From Tetrastigma voinierianum (taxonomy: Eukaryota > Streptophyta > Magnoliopsida > Vitales > Vitaceae): DNA of 64,000 nucleotides. This document shows positions 43,488-55,003 of this stretch, piece by piece; within the stretch, counting starts at the first letter, position 1; each line of letters begins with the position of its first letter. A program made the translations under genes and the position numbers. The stretch is taken from assembly GCA_016808115.1 (NCBI GenBank), contig JAEQBH010005395.1, positions 1 through 64,000 of the forward strand, given 5' to 3'. The notes under the pieces are model-generated. The model had not been told where the DNA came from. It did not search any database and saw only the letters and a program-made list of their open reading frames with translations.

Positions 43488-45920
43488 ATTATGTCTGTTT
43501 CCTCTATTCCCATAATATGTTATTACAATGGACATATATTAAGGACTGATAATGATGTGAAATATGTTGGGAACAAAGCATCGATTGTGCCTTTGGATAT
43601 CTTAGGGTGTACGCGTTTGAACAATTGGGTGATATCGTATTTTCGAGCACAACTATTGACAAGCAGAGGTTCAAATTAGTCTAAAGTGTAAGTATTCCTG
43701 CAAAAAGTGAAATAGGTTCCAACCTTTTACAATATGGAATATGATGCGTATAGATATTGAACATGGTTAACACAAGCGCCATTGAGGAAATTGAATTGTT
43801 TGTTGAGATCGTTGAATAAGCGAAATGGCCGAATCAATATGGGTGTTAAACAAATGAGAATGTTGCAAGTGACTATGGTTGTGGGCTGATGGCGGTCAAG
43901 TACTAGATGTTGGAGTATATGGAGATGATGATGCTTTGCGGCTTGAGGAAGGTAATGATGAATCGATGAAGATGTTGATGATGAATATGATGATAACCAT
44001 GTGGCGATGGACATGTATCATCATTCTCGAGACTACAAATCAGGTTTGGATAGGCAAGGGATATTTGTCTCTGTAGTACATTATCTTGTGATGTATCGAA
44101 TATCGCGAGATGATGAGGATAGAGATGAGTCGGCCTGTCGTTTTAAGCGTACCCACCGACACCTTGTTTGAACATGTTGAAAACATAGATATTGCTATTT
44201 CAAGTGATTTGGACTCCATGGGGGCAAGAAACTACCGGATTATTCAGTGGAGGAATTTGTAGTTAGGCAAAGTTTTTAGCCCAAATCCGATTTGCAGGCG
44301 CAGAAAGGTTGCTCATTGAAACACCTTTAGGTTTGTTGTGGTGCCTCCTCGAAAAAATTGCTTTCGTTTTAAGGTGTAAGAAAGCCCAGAAGAATGTCAA
44401 TGTCAATGGAAATTTGTGTGCCATGGTTGTGAAAGATACCTTCTTTGTGATCGACAAATATAAAGAGTAGCATCTTGTGTAAATCCTTGTTTGAGCAAGA
44501 GACCATCATCGATTGGACTCAAAGTTGGTTCTTTGCTTTCGTATAAACGATAATTAAGCATAATTCACATTGTTTGCTGCTGCTATTCAAGCAATTGTGA
44601 TGGAGAAATGGGGATATGAAATTTCATATAACAAAGCCTTGGATGGGAAGCATAAAGCATTTAGACACTTATTTGGTGATTTTTCTTAGTCATATACAGA
44701 GCTCCCACGTTTGTTCTGGCCGCCGAAACAGACGAATCCTGAGATGTGTTGTCATTTTGGAAAACCATGTGATAGTGTGCCAAACGATGAGACATTCGAT
44801 CTTGGCATTCAAGCCATCTATTGAAGGGTTCGCAAGTTGTCGTCCGGTACTGAGTATTGATGGTACACATTTGTATGGTAAGTATAAAGGGACATTGTTG
44901 ATTGCTATGGGTTGTGACGGAAATAATCAGTTGTTCCCATTGGCATTTGCTATTAAAAAAGGTGAGAATATTGATAGTTGGGGATGATTCTTAGCATGTA
45001 TCAGAAATAGAGTAACTCAACGGATGGAGATTTGTGTTATATCTGACAGACATCCAGGTATTATACCGTGGGTTATGACGATCCTCGTCGCGGTTAGGAT
45101 GCACCATATACATCACGAGATTGTATGTGTAAATGCAAGCGATTTAACAGCGAATGAAGCTCTTGAAGGAATTTGGTATGCGAGAGCGAACATTGCGACA
45201 ACACCACGGAAGATGAATAGGCATATGGATACAATTGGGAGAATTAATTCTGAAGCATAACAATGGTTAGAGGTGATCCCTCTTCAGTTATGGGCACTTT
45301 CACATGATGAAGGTCGAAGATATGGGATAATGACAACCAACATGTCGGAGGTATTTAACAGTGTTCTTAAGGGCTCGCCAGTTACCACTCACTACATTAG
45401 TTAATTCGCATTTCATATACTTGATTGCTTTGTTTGCAGAGAACAAGGTGCGATAGATTGACATCCGTGGGCGAGTTCACTCCATATGTTGATGCACCAG
45501 TTCGAGTCGTGTGGTTAAGAATTTGGATCGATCGAAATTGTTCTTCTGATCACATACGGGGCGGATTGCGTAAAGTCGAGGTGGTCGCGTACATCGGCTC
45601 GGCTTAAATGTGAGGAAATCACTAGCGTGGTAGGCTGGCTGATATATGGATTTCCATTGTAGCATATCATGGCGACGTAATAAATCGATGTGTTGATTTT
45701 CGGTTATTTATTTAAGGCTACTACACTCTGTGATCGTCTTATGACATTTAAGTGACTTGTTTTATCCCGTATTGATATGAGATGAGTGACCTCTTTATGA
45801 TGGTCAAACGATTGTAGCTCTGAGTGTGGCAGCAAGCCGGTGGCCGTCTAAATCAACCGATTGTATAATGAAATAGGCGTTAGGAAGGGAAAACCCGATA
45901 AATGTGGGTTATTACCAAAC
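43488..45920 (+). pseudogene. MULE transposase (MURA-like), frame-broken
   Basis: The protein would cut and join the element's inverted repeats. N-terminal part: MSVSSIPIICYYNGHILRTD and DNDVKYVGNKASIVPLDI (43.49-43.60 kb), then an acidic stretch (43.9-44.2 kb). The zinc-finger/MULE N region follows, with RCKKAxExxCxWKLxAMVVKD-type text (44.37-44.44 kb). Catalytic domain: RPVLSIDGTHLYGKYKGTLL (first Asp at about 44859), then IAMGCDGNNQLFPLAFAI, CVISDRHPGI (second Asp at about 45045) and NMSEVFNSVLKG (candidate Glu at about 45348). Later text reads FAFHILDCF and beyond into a decayed C-terminal part. Four or more frame changes make it non-functional here. Confidence 0.85.
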
Positions 45921-46199
45921 AAACGGGTCATAATCGGCAGTCTTGTAAGAATAGAAATCAAGTTTAGTTATAGATGTGAAGTAAGGCAAATTTTTTTTTG
46001 TTTGTAAATGAGGCCTCACCTTTTTATAGTTGTTTTGTATAAGACTTATGTACATGTGTGTGTATTTCTTGTAAATGAAATGAGACTTTTGTAGTTGTTT
46101 TGTAGACTTATTCTGGTAAATGAGACATTATTATTATACGTGTGTATTGTAAATCATTGTCATTTGTAATTAATATTGACAATTATTTGGATTTGTTAT

Positions 46200-47055
46200 A
46201 TCTTATAGACATGTGGCGTTGATTCATGATGCGAGATCCTTGGATGAGTCTGTCTTAGTATTGCAAGACAGAACCTGAGATCACACTTAATAGATACGAG
46301 GCTTGGTACGTATTTTGTTAATTGCTCAAACTACTATTGCCAGGTTGTAACATGTAATTTATATATATAACCAATTTTAAATTTGGTTGTTTAGATTTGC
46401 TTCTGACCCTCTGAAATACTCGCCCTCGGCGTGATGAGGCCTTCATGACTATGGAGGGGATGGATATACAGTTGACCATACGTGATCGAGTTTGGATTTT
46501 ACGGTATATACCGCTTGGGCCACATCATGATCGATTGGTCGCCTCGCCTCTCATCGGAGATGGCGTGAACACACCGTTTCATGTACCCGATAGGGTGCGA
46601 TAACCTTACGGGATGTTGTGTGTTCGATGTGACGGTTACAGTGTGAGTGCTGGGCGTCATCCGAGAGAGAGAGGAGAGAGAAGAGAGCGCCCCACGATCA
46701 CTATTAGAAGGGAGCGCCACACTATCTCCTTCTGCACAGTGTGATTTATCATTCCCGATTTATCCACCCAGCTTTTTGATCTTTGGTCAGTCTGCATTAG
46801 AGCATAGTGCGCGTGGGTTCATCTTAAGCGTTACGAGTGAGGTCTGCTTCTTGTTTGGAACAAGAAGGGATTTGGCGAGTATTCCCATGTGCTTTCTCCC
46901 ACTACTAGATTTGGCGCATCTTTGGGAGCTTATGGACAGGGTGGTACAGGTACTTAACGCCATATCTTAGTTATCTTGCAGGAGCCGGCTTAAATTGTAA
47001 AAAGCGCGATTATGCTGGTTTGCTTATTTTACTCACATCTGAGGTGTCTGCTTTG
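46200..47055 (+). pseudogene. Plant mobile domain (PMD), N-terminal part
   Basis: Directly downstream of the transposase, frame-shifted sequence reads HVALIHDARSLDESVLVLQD (about 46.21 kb), SDPLKYSPS (about 46.41 kb), AITLRDVV (about 46.60 kb), then VCFLFGTRRDLASIPMCFLP and LLDLAHLWEL (46.85-46.93 kb). After a donor-like AG/GTACTT and an acceptor-like TTGCAG it continues NCKKRDYAGLLILLTSE (about 46.99-47.04 kb). This order matches PMD (aminotransferase-like mobile domain) proteins such as those related to MAIN/MAIL. PMDs are known in host proteins and in transposons. The text stops at the gypsy insertion at 47061. Confidence 0.75.
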
Positions 47056-47060
47056 CTTTT

Positions 47061-50000
47061 TGAATATGAAAGATCGGGCCGGGTTCCAACTCCCTTGGGC
47101 AGGGACCTCCGGGCACTCCGACGGATATGAAACTTCGAGTAAAACCATCAATTAAAATCAGGTGAGATGAACCCTTTACGAGTCCTTAACATATCTTTAG
47201 AAAATAATGAGCGAGGAAGTCTTGTTTTTTTTTTTCCAACACTTAGATTTTTCAGAAAAATCGGCCAGAGTTTCCTCATTTTTTGCAGGACTTTCCCAAT
47301 TTACAAAACGATAAAGCATTTAAAAACACTTCCCAAACTTCAAATTACAAAGCTGCAATGCATTCGGACTCACCAATCCGCGACGATCGAAACACAACTA
47401 TACATACGCATACATTTATTTACTTCAAATCAATAAAACATTCAAACCTTCTTCAATTTACATACGTTTTATCAAAGACGACGACGAAGCCTTACGGCGA
47501 ATGGCTTCGATCTGCCTCGTCCACGAGGATGTCAGAAGCCCCGCGCGTAATTCATACCGACTATGTGCCAACCACACATATGCCATGACAAAATATTCAA
47601 CATATACAACTGTACCATCCTGCAATCGCGATTATTCTGAGAAAAATCGTCTCCTCGATGGCTTTTACGACTCGCTGCTTGTGAGGGGACGTCATCTCCT
47701 GCAGAAACTTTAATACCGAGGACTAAAAAATGGTTTAAACATACGAAAAAGAATAATTAAAGGATTCGTTGAGTTATCGTTACTATTCACGATAATAATT
47801 CAAAGTAATAAAATGCCATACAATTAAAAACCGGGTATGCGCTTGAAACTTTCTTTATTTCTTCATTTTCTTTCTTTTCACGATGGACGGGGATAACCAC
47901 CAAAACGGTTCAAGTCTGTGAGTGAACTTTATAACAATGTGATAACAAACAATATGATGATATGATGCATTAGCGATAACATTAGCGACAAAAAAGTGAT
48001 GATGAGTGATCTCAGTTTCTGATCCTGCCACTACGTTGCGGAGAAACTCACGCTTTACGCAAGGTTCCGGTCATATGATCTTATCAAGTTAGCAAAGACA
48101 TGGCGTGCGCTAATAATCTATTTCCTCCTCACATTGTAACCTAATTTGTGTTTCCCTCTAAATTCTTACAACATGAACACTAATTGTGCTCAGTCGCACG
48201 GTCATATGGGGTTGGGGTAACCCTGCTCTGATAACATTTATTAAATGCATTTACTCATCAGAGCTAAATCCTTTATTTCTCATTAAAACACATAGATATG
48301 ATTATACATGGCTTCATCATTTACCACGTTTTAAACTTACAATCAGCGCATTATCGTATATATAAAGTTAATATAGTATGTATATATTTAAGCGAAATCA
48401 AACATTTCCATATGCCTTAACATAAGCTTCCATATGCCTTAACATTTATATAACGTTTATTAAAACTTCAATTTAACATTGAAACCATTCGCTTTAAAAC
48501 TCAGATTTTCAAAATATCGTTTTTGCACTCCTGGAGTTCATGCTCGATCAGCTTGCTTCTCTGTGCAATTCTGGTTTCGTCAGATGGTCGCTTTCACGCT
48601 TTTTCAAAAACCACGACTACACATTAACCATAACTTCCGTTCCCAATCCACCATACCGCTCCGTTTTTACTTTGGCACATCACATTCACTTTTAATCCCT
48701 AGACACCTTTAAAATATAATTGGGAAATAAGCAGTATACTTTGCTTTACAAATGACCTTAAATGCCTCAATTCCAAATCCTTTTCTTTTCAACCAATTCC
48801 AATGCATTTCTAGGTTAGATTCACCTAAAACATGGAAATTACCAAACTACCCTTGACCCTCTCATTCCGTTTTGGCGAAATATTATAAGCCGTTTCAATT
48901 TTGTTCTTTCATTTTCTTTACTCTAATCTCGATCTAATGCTTGTATCTCGATTTCACTAATCCCTAACCAATTTCAACATATCCACACAATTGCACTATC
49001 AAGCCCTAATAATCCACTTTTTTATTTTCAAAAACCTAACCTAATCCATTTCTTTCTCCATTTATATCCAAATCATCATGATTCAACCTTAAATACCACA
49101 ATTCACATCTATATAAGAAAATCAAAGCATCGGGCATGAAAAAACATTAAAAATCCAGCTTTCCCACCGTGAAAAACTGCATTTCTTGGTTTTCTTTGGC
49201 TTCTCTCCTTGATATCCGCGGAGATCACCAGGAAAGCTTGAATAGAAAGAAAAAATCACCTCTCACCTCCACATATTACTAGCGTTTTCTCCTTCCTTCT
49301 CTTTTCTTTCCTCTCTTTTCTCTCTTTTCTTTTCTCTTATTTTCATCATGGCCGAGCTCTCCCTTTTTGAGCAAAGTTGACTTTTTGGGTATCTTTTGAT
49401 CCTTGTTACCCGAAATTGCACTTGGGTCCATGAATTTAACTTTTTATCCCCACTTTGCCAAAAATTGCATTTGAGCCATATAGTCTGTTGGTCCATTCTC
49501 ATGATATTTTAAATCATAACTTAGCAATGAAAGGTTTGATTGGCTCTCCCACAATGAAGTATCTCCCACTATAGCTTGAATTTTATCTCGGTTTCACCTT
49601 ATCTTGCTTTTATCTGGAATTAAACGTCAAATGTTCTGCCAGTCGTCGGCTTTAGAAATTGACCGCGGAATATTCTGAAACCGTATCCTTCACCAGATTA
49701 GTTCAGGCTGCTGAAATCAGAAAGCCAGTTTAAATCCCATTAAATAGAAATCGGGACAATAGCGTATTGTGCTCAAGATGCGTTGGATCGCACGAAACTA
49801 TCCGAAGCGGACTCAGTTTCACCGTTTTTCAGTTTGCGTTAGACTCTATGATTGATGGTTAGGTATTTTTAGGCCCATTAAAATTTCCTTTATGACTCAC
49901 GAATTTGATGAAATCGCATTCGCTTTAAATCTCCAATTCTTCTAAATATCAATTCAAAGTCATAGGAACTGAAATTTCTTAAAAATTTCCTGCACCATGC

Positions 50001-50193
50001 CAAATAGAGATATAATAAGAAAAACCACGCTATTCATTAGGGCATCGTGAGGAGAGAAATTTTCGAAAAAATGTCGCTTTATGCCCAAATGGCGTTCGGG
50101 CGTTCAGAGCTACAATCTACCCTCGCTATCATTGGACCTCCTGTCGGTTCCAACAACTACCATTGTAACATTCCAATAAGGTTGAGGTTTACA
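47061..50193 (-). repeat. gypsy 3' LTR, about 3.13 kb
   Basis: Aligns throughout with 55004-58060. Shared blocks include GGACCTCCGxxCACTCCxACGGATAT, CATCAATTAAAAT, ATATCTTTAGAAAATAATG, TTGCACTATCAA, TCATCATGGCCGAGCTCTCC and GACAATAGCGTATT. A pyrimidine-rich tract at about 49.28-49.34 kb is also shared. The minus-strand start at 50193 (TGTAAACCTCAACC) follows the polypurine tract. Confidence 0.85.
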
Positions 50194-50194
50194 A

Positions 50195-50206
50195 TCACCC
50201 CTCCTT
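50195..50206 (-). promoter_or_regulatory. gypsy polypurine tract
   Basis: The minus strand reads AAGGAGGGGTGA immediately upstream of the 3' LTR start. It would serve as the primer for plus-strand cDNA synthesis and helps fix the LTR boundary. Confidence 0.65.
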
Positions 50207-50249
50207 ACTCTAAAAATTGGTCACCGAATTTAAAACATTCGATGCCTGC

Positions 50250-51800
50250 ATCAAAGAGATGGAAGATAAAATACCTCTTCATACGCTCCTCCAGCTTTCC
50301 ATGTGGCTTTCACTCTCTTTGTATGACTCTCCTGATACATTCCACCAGCGGAATAGTCTTTGTTCGCAAAGGCACACTCGACGGTCGAGGATCTGCCTGT
50401 GGTTCTCTTACGTATGTCCAGAACTACTCCTGTATTTCCCTTTAGTTTGCTCTGTCCCATTGTGTGAAGGGTGCAGTGCTACTGTAGCAGACATAAAACA
50501 CTCGGAAAACACTCATTGAATCGATCAGTCGGTGGTAACTTTCCAATCAATATGCCACACTCCCAATCCTCAGCTTAATCTATGCCACCTCCCAACTTTC
50601 CTCAAAACTCAGAGGACTCCAATATACCGTGGACTCAAATTTTCCACGCTCTAAATCTTAGTATGCCCTTCCATGGGGAAATCCTCAAAAATACTGTATC
50701 CCCTACCTCAAACTCTAAGTCTCTACGGCGATTGTTCGCATAACTTTTCCGTTTCATGGTGCAATTTTCGCCTATCCCTTATAACTTTGGACCTTATCAC
50801 AAGTCACTGACACCGACCTACTTCACTTCCCTTCACTCACCTCATTCCAAAGCAGACCGGGAGTTCGACATTTCCATCCATAAAGAGCCCTGCTAAGGGG
50901 CCATACCAATACCGTCGATAACTGCTATTGTGGCGACCCATCGTGGGTAGACGGGGTGGCCTGGGCCCCTCTAAACTCCATAACACACGCCTCTAAGCAT
51001 ATCCTCTAAAGTCCGTGATGGGCCCCTCAGACGCCATCCGTCTCGTGGATGAAAAGCCGTATTAAAATGCGCCGAAGTGCCAAGGGCATTCTCGTGAACC
51101 GGGCCAAACCATGAGGTAAACCCGATCTCTCGTCTCAACAATGGAAACTCGCGTACCATGCGCCTCGATAATCTCTAACGATACTGGGGCCAACTTATCC
51201 AATGAATCACTATTCTTGATAGGAATGGCCGATTTCGTCGGGCCGGGTCCACACCACCATATTGTATCGTGGCCACCCGCAACGTGGAAGTCCTACCACA
51301 AAATCCATATTGATTCTTCCCCATTTCCACCGAGGATCGGAGGATCATTAGTCCCTACAGTTTCGATGTTCTGGGCTTTTCTCACCGATGTGAGAGATCT
51401 GAGACGAACCCTCGCAATATCCCTCTTCATACCCTCTCCACCCGCAGTGTTCCTTAGGGTATGATAAGCATCTTTTGTGGCTTCTGATGCATACATAAGC
51501 TGAGGAATGGGCTTCCTCCATAATCTCTCCTCACATCACCTACATCCGTGACACACAACCTCTCGGGTCCCATGACCACTGCATTTCATCCCTTCTAAAT
51601 GATAAATCTCCTCGCCGCCTGCACCTACTTCACCTCTCAACTTCAATTAACCGTGATCCTCTTAATCAAGCCTCTAATTATGTCTTATCAATACAGACGT
51701 ACATGAAATGTGGCTAACAAAGGTTCCGACCGCTTCGGGCCTCACACCCAAGGACCTCAATTTATCAGAAGATGCACGACCAACACGATGCATAGGGAAC
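50250..51800 (-). pseudogene. gypsy integrase, decayed
   Basis: Minus-strand text YHTLRNTAGGEGMKRDIARV (about 51.46 kb) is the zinc-finger/linker part of gypsy integrase. KLAPVSLEIIEAHGTRVSIV (about 51.2-51.14 kb) corresponds to the core region before the second catalytic Asp. Further down, LEDMLRGVC (about 50.98 kb) and KVIRDRRKL (about 50.79 kb) continue the core. LSPRYIGVLxVLxKVG (about 50.63-50.59 kb) is the conserved C-terminal SH3-like segment. Indels and stops occur every 30-60 codons. Confidence 0.75.
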
Positions 51801-51868
51801 TCATGGTCTCCTAATTAAGAGCATCTCGCTACCACGCTCTCGCCTTCAGATGATATCTAATGGTACAT

Positions 51869-53160
51869 TCATAATCCTTGATCGGGCCAATCCACCCTCC
51901 GTCCATGTCTTCGCTCCTTCGCTGCAAACAAATACCGCAAGCTCTTATGATTCGTAGTATCCTGGCTGCGGCACTCCATAAGTAATGCCTCCATCCACAA
52001 GGCAAATACTACGGATGTTAGCTCAAGGTCGTGTGTAGGATAATTCTGTTCATGCTTCTTCAATTGCCTAGAAGCATATGCAATCACCTTGTCATTCTGG
52101 ATTAATACATAACCTAGACCCTGCCTAAAGGCATCACAATACACTGCAAAGCCATCCTGCCCCAATGGAAGTGTAAGTACTGGAGCTGAGGTCAATCTCC
52201 CTTCAACCATCGAAACTCACGATTTCCGACCATAAAAATGGTTCCTCTTCTCAATCTAGTCAAAGGTGCGACTATCTTCTAGAATCCCCAATGAACTTAC
52301 TTAATACCCCAAACCCTTTAAAACTCTTTTATCCGTAACACCTGTAGGAGGTTTCCAATTCAATATAGCTTCTACCTTCAATGATCCATGTGACCCTCCC
52401 GCGTAAAACTATGTGTCCCAAAAAGGCGATACTGCCGAGCCAAAACCGACACTTATCAGTTTGGGCATATAACCGATGTCTTCGCAATAAGCTCATGTAA
52501 CTATCCTCGCGCTCTCGCATGTCTTCCACTACCCGAATAGATCAATATATCGTCAATAAACACGATAACAAACCGATCTTAAGTAAGGCCCGAAATCCCT
52601 CGCTCATAGATCCATAAAAGCTACTGGGCATTCAGAATCCAAATGGCATGACTAGAAACTCAAAATGCCCGCACTGCGGTTCTCACGTCAGTCTTGAAAC
52701 ATCCCTCATCATGAACTCAACCCGATGATAGCCTGACTCTCAAATCAATCTCGAGAATACCTTAGCTCCTCAGAATCGGTTCAAAGAGATCATCAATCCT
52801 TCTGCTTACACTGACATTATTGTTACCTTATTCAACTCTCTGTAATCAATACATAATCGCATGCTTCCGTCCTTCTTCTTCACAAATAAAACCGGTGCTC
52901 CCCAAGGAGACGTGCTCGGTCTGATAAACCCCTTGTTAACCATTTCTTCCATCTGCACCTTAAGTTCTTCACCCCGCAGGCCATCCCAGGCGCCCGAACC
53001 TGCCTGGCCCCAAGTGGCTAACTCGATCCGAAATCAATCTCTCTCGTCCTGGGGTACTCTCGAAGATCATCCTGAAACACATCCTAATGCCTCTTCCGCC
53101 TCATATATCATCTCTCACCTCCACTCCGCATGTGCTGGGATAATTCCGATATGACTTTCG
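51869..53160 (-). pseudogene. gypsy reverse transcriptase and RNase H
   Basis: RT landmarks on the minus strand: a region equivalent to [22 protein letters not shown] (about 52.93-52.86 kb); a SKIDLRSGYHQ equivalent (about 52.75 kb); HFEFLVMPFGF (about 52.67-52.63 kb); a damaged IDDI site (about 52.55 kb); and TDKCRFWLGSIAFLGHIV (about 52.45-52.40 kb, thumb region). The RNase H segment 52210-51869 is a 113-codon open stretch reading [20 protein letters not shown], then [20 protein letters not shown] and [14 protein letters not shown]. The catalytic Asp is in YCDA and the Glu in DLEL. Other frames are interrupted. Confidence 0.85.
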
Positions 53161-53269
53161 AAGCATCTTCCCAAATGATCATCACGTACATCATATCTAC
53201 GAGGACACATCTTCCTTAATTCCACAAAAGTAATCTCCTCGGGGTTCCCCCGATTCATTAACTTAACTT

Positions 53270-53640
53270 CTTTCCTGAAGCAATCCCTAATATCACATCG
53301 AAGTCCTGAATGTCCAATAATACCAAATCGGGCCCTAAACTCACGGCCCTCACACCCCACTCTGACAACCCATGTATACTTTATCCGCTATGCGAATCCT
53401 GTGAGGAAGGAGACCACCATACTACAATCTATGGGTTGTATTCTATATTCACTCAGGAAAAATAAATTTCCTCGTAGAAATAAACGAAAGTGAAAGTAGC
53501 ACCCGATCTATCAAGACATAAGCATCACTATCAAAAACTTGGATAGTACCTATCATGACCTCTGGTGCTACATCTGCCTCCTGCTGGGTGACTGCAAACA
53601 CCTTAGCCTGTGTCTGAGGTCGTCCTGATCTCTGGTCCCT
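53270..53640 (-). pseudogene. gypsy aspartic protease
   Basis: The minus strand reads RPQTQARVFAVTQQEADVAP (about 53.62 kb), then MIGTIQVFDSDAYVLID (about 53.55-53.51 kb). The motif following YVLID should be SGATHSFIS. Here it reads RVLLSLSFIST, so the active-site Gly and Ala are lost. FRKEVKLMNRGNPEEITFVE and LRKMC (about 53.29-53.20 kb) form the linker into RT. It would process the polyprotein in an intact element. Confidence 0.75.
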
Positions 53641-54365
53641 CCTATGGTCGACCTCTACCCGCCGGTCCTCCGTGCCCAGTAAATATGGGCCTCCGCCCTG
53701 AGCCCCTCTCGACTCCTCTCGACCCGACCTCTACCAGCACCGAACCCGCCCGTCCCGTCTGGTCCTAATTCCTGATCCACTCGCTTAAAACTATCTCAGG
53801 GGTACCCCGCGATGTGTCCCATTGTCTCGCACTTAAGCAAATTGCTCAGGCTCTCCAACTCGCACTCTCCACCATAATGGTTCTTCCTAACACCGATCAC
53901 ACTCGGCTTTGGACTCGAGCTACCCGTCCCGTGGCCTCACTAAACCCCGGGCTAGACCGTACTTCGACCGGCCTCTTCCCCGTCGCCACCGGCCCACTGG
54001 CGTCTTCTTCCCTCCTCTTGAACTCGCGCATCGGAACCTCTCCCCGCATTTCCACGCCGACCACTCGCTTTTTGCCCCGACCGGGCGTAGTCTGGGATTT
54101 CAACCCCATTCCTCTCAACCTCAACCGCGCCTCTACTTCACCGGGTCAGATCGTGTGTGGGGTCGTCGACGCCATCAGGGTCCTAACTGACTAAGACCTA
54201 CAAAGAACCTCTCTCGTCTTAAACTTCGCTTCATCCCCGATAAACGGGCACGCTCTTAACGAGCCTTAAAAACTCCGTCATAATCCGTCACTGAGAGTGT
54301 CCCCGCCCAAATTTAAAGAACTCCTCACCCGTGATCTCTCGTGAATCCATCGGAACAAACTTATC

Positions 54366-54600
54366 TCAGAACTCTTCCCTGAATTGCGCCTGTGACACTC
54401 CCTCTGAGCATCTCCTCTGAACTGCCCTCCACCACTCTAACGCTCTGTCCCGTAGGAGAAAGGCAGAAAAAGTGACCATCTGCTCATCTATACACTGCAT
54501 CACCTGGTAGACCCGCTCATTTCCCTCTAACCATGACGAAGCCTTTTCCGGGTCTCCCAATCCATCATAGCTCCTGGCGCTCCCAGTTTCGCCCCTCTCC
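54366..54600 (-). pseudogene. gypsy gag fragment
   Basis: A 64-codon open stretch on - reads DPEKASSWLEGNERVYQVMQ, then CIDEQMVTFSAFLLRDRALE and WWRAVQRRCSEGVSQAQFRE. This is the conserved capsid core of Del/Tekay-like gag, including the WWRA segment. Sequence from 54.36 down to about 53.7 kb is arginine-rich when translated and should hold the nucleocapsid, but I see no clean CCHC motif. Confidence 0.75.
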
Positions 54601-54988
54601 AGAAGCCACTCGCCTCTGGAGCCGGCCGTAATGCAGTGGCTAAAAGCTGAGCCATCTGCTCTAAAGGTATCTATCCTCCCACGACCTCAAGAGGTGGTGG
54701 CGGCCCTGTCTGTGGTGGCTCTGAAGGCATAAGGTCACTATGTACTGTGGGTGGAGGAACATATGCAGACTCATCAACATATTCCTCGGGTGGTGGTACT
54801 AATGCCTCAGGAGCTCTCCCGGTATGGCCTACGACGACGCATTTTCCGTGAATGCAAAATTTAATATAAACAAGTGTAATGCATATATGATTTTAAATCA
54901 CATAAATAATTTTATGCAATTTACAATAAAACATTAAAACAATCATATGAAATAAAATTTCAAATCTTTATAACATTTTCAAAAACCG

Positions 54989-55000
54989 TGGCTCATACCA
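54989..55000 (-). promoter_or_regulatory. gypsy primer-binding site (initiator Met tRNA type)
   Basis: The minus strand reads TGGTATGAGCCA three bases after the 5' LTR end. It differs from the standard TGGTATCAGAGCCA by a 2-base deletion. It identifies 55004-58060 as the 5' LTR. Confidence 0.75.
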
Positions 55001-55003
55001 CGC

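Noticed and set aside
47500..47720. Open frames on + inside the 3' LTR
   Set aside because: The matching part of the other LTR does not preserve them and no motif is present.
53814..54194. 126-codon open frame on + in the long-LTR gypsy
   Set aside because: Antisense of the arginine/proline-rich gag tail. Composition is that of the complementary strand.
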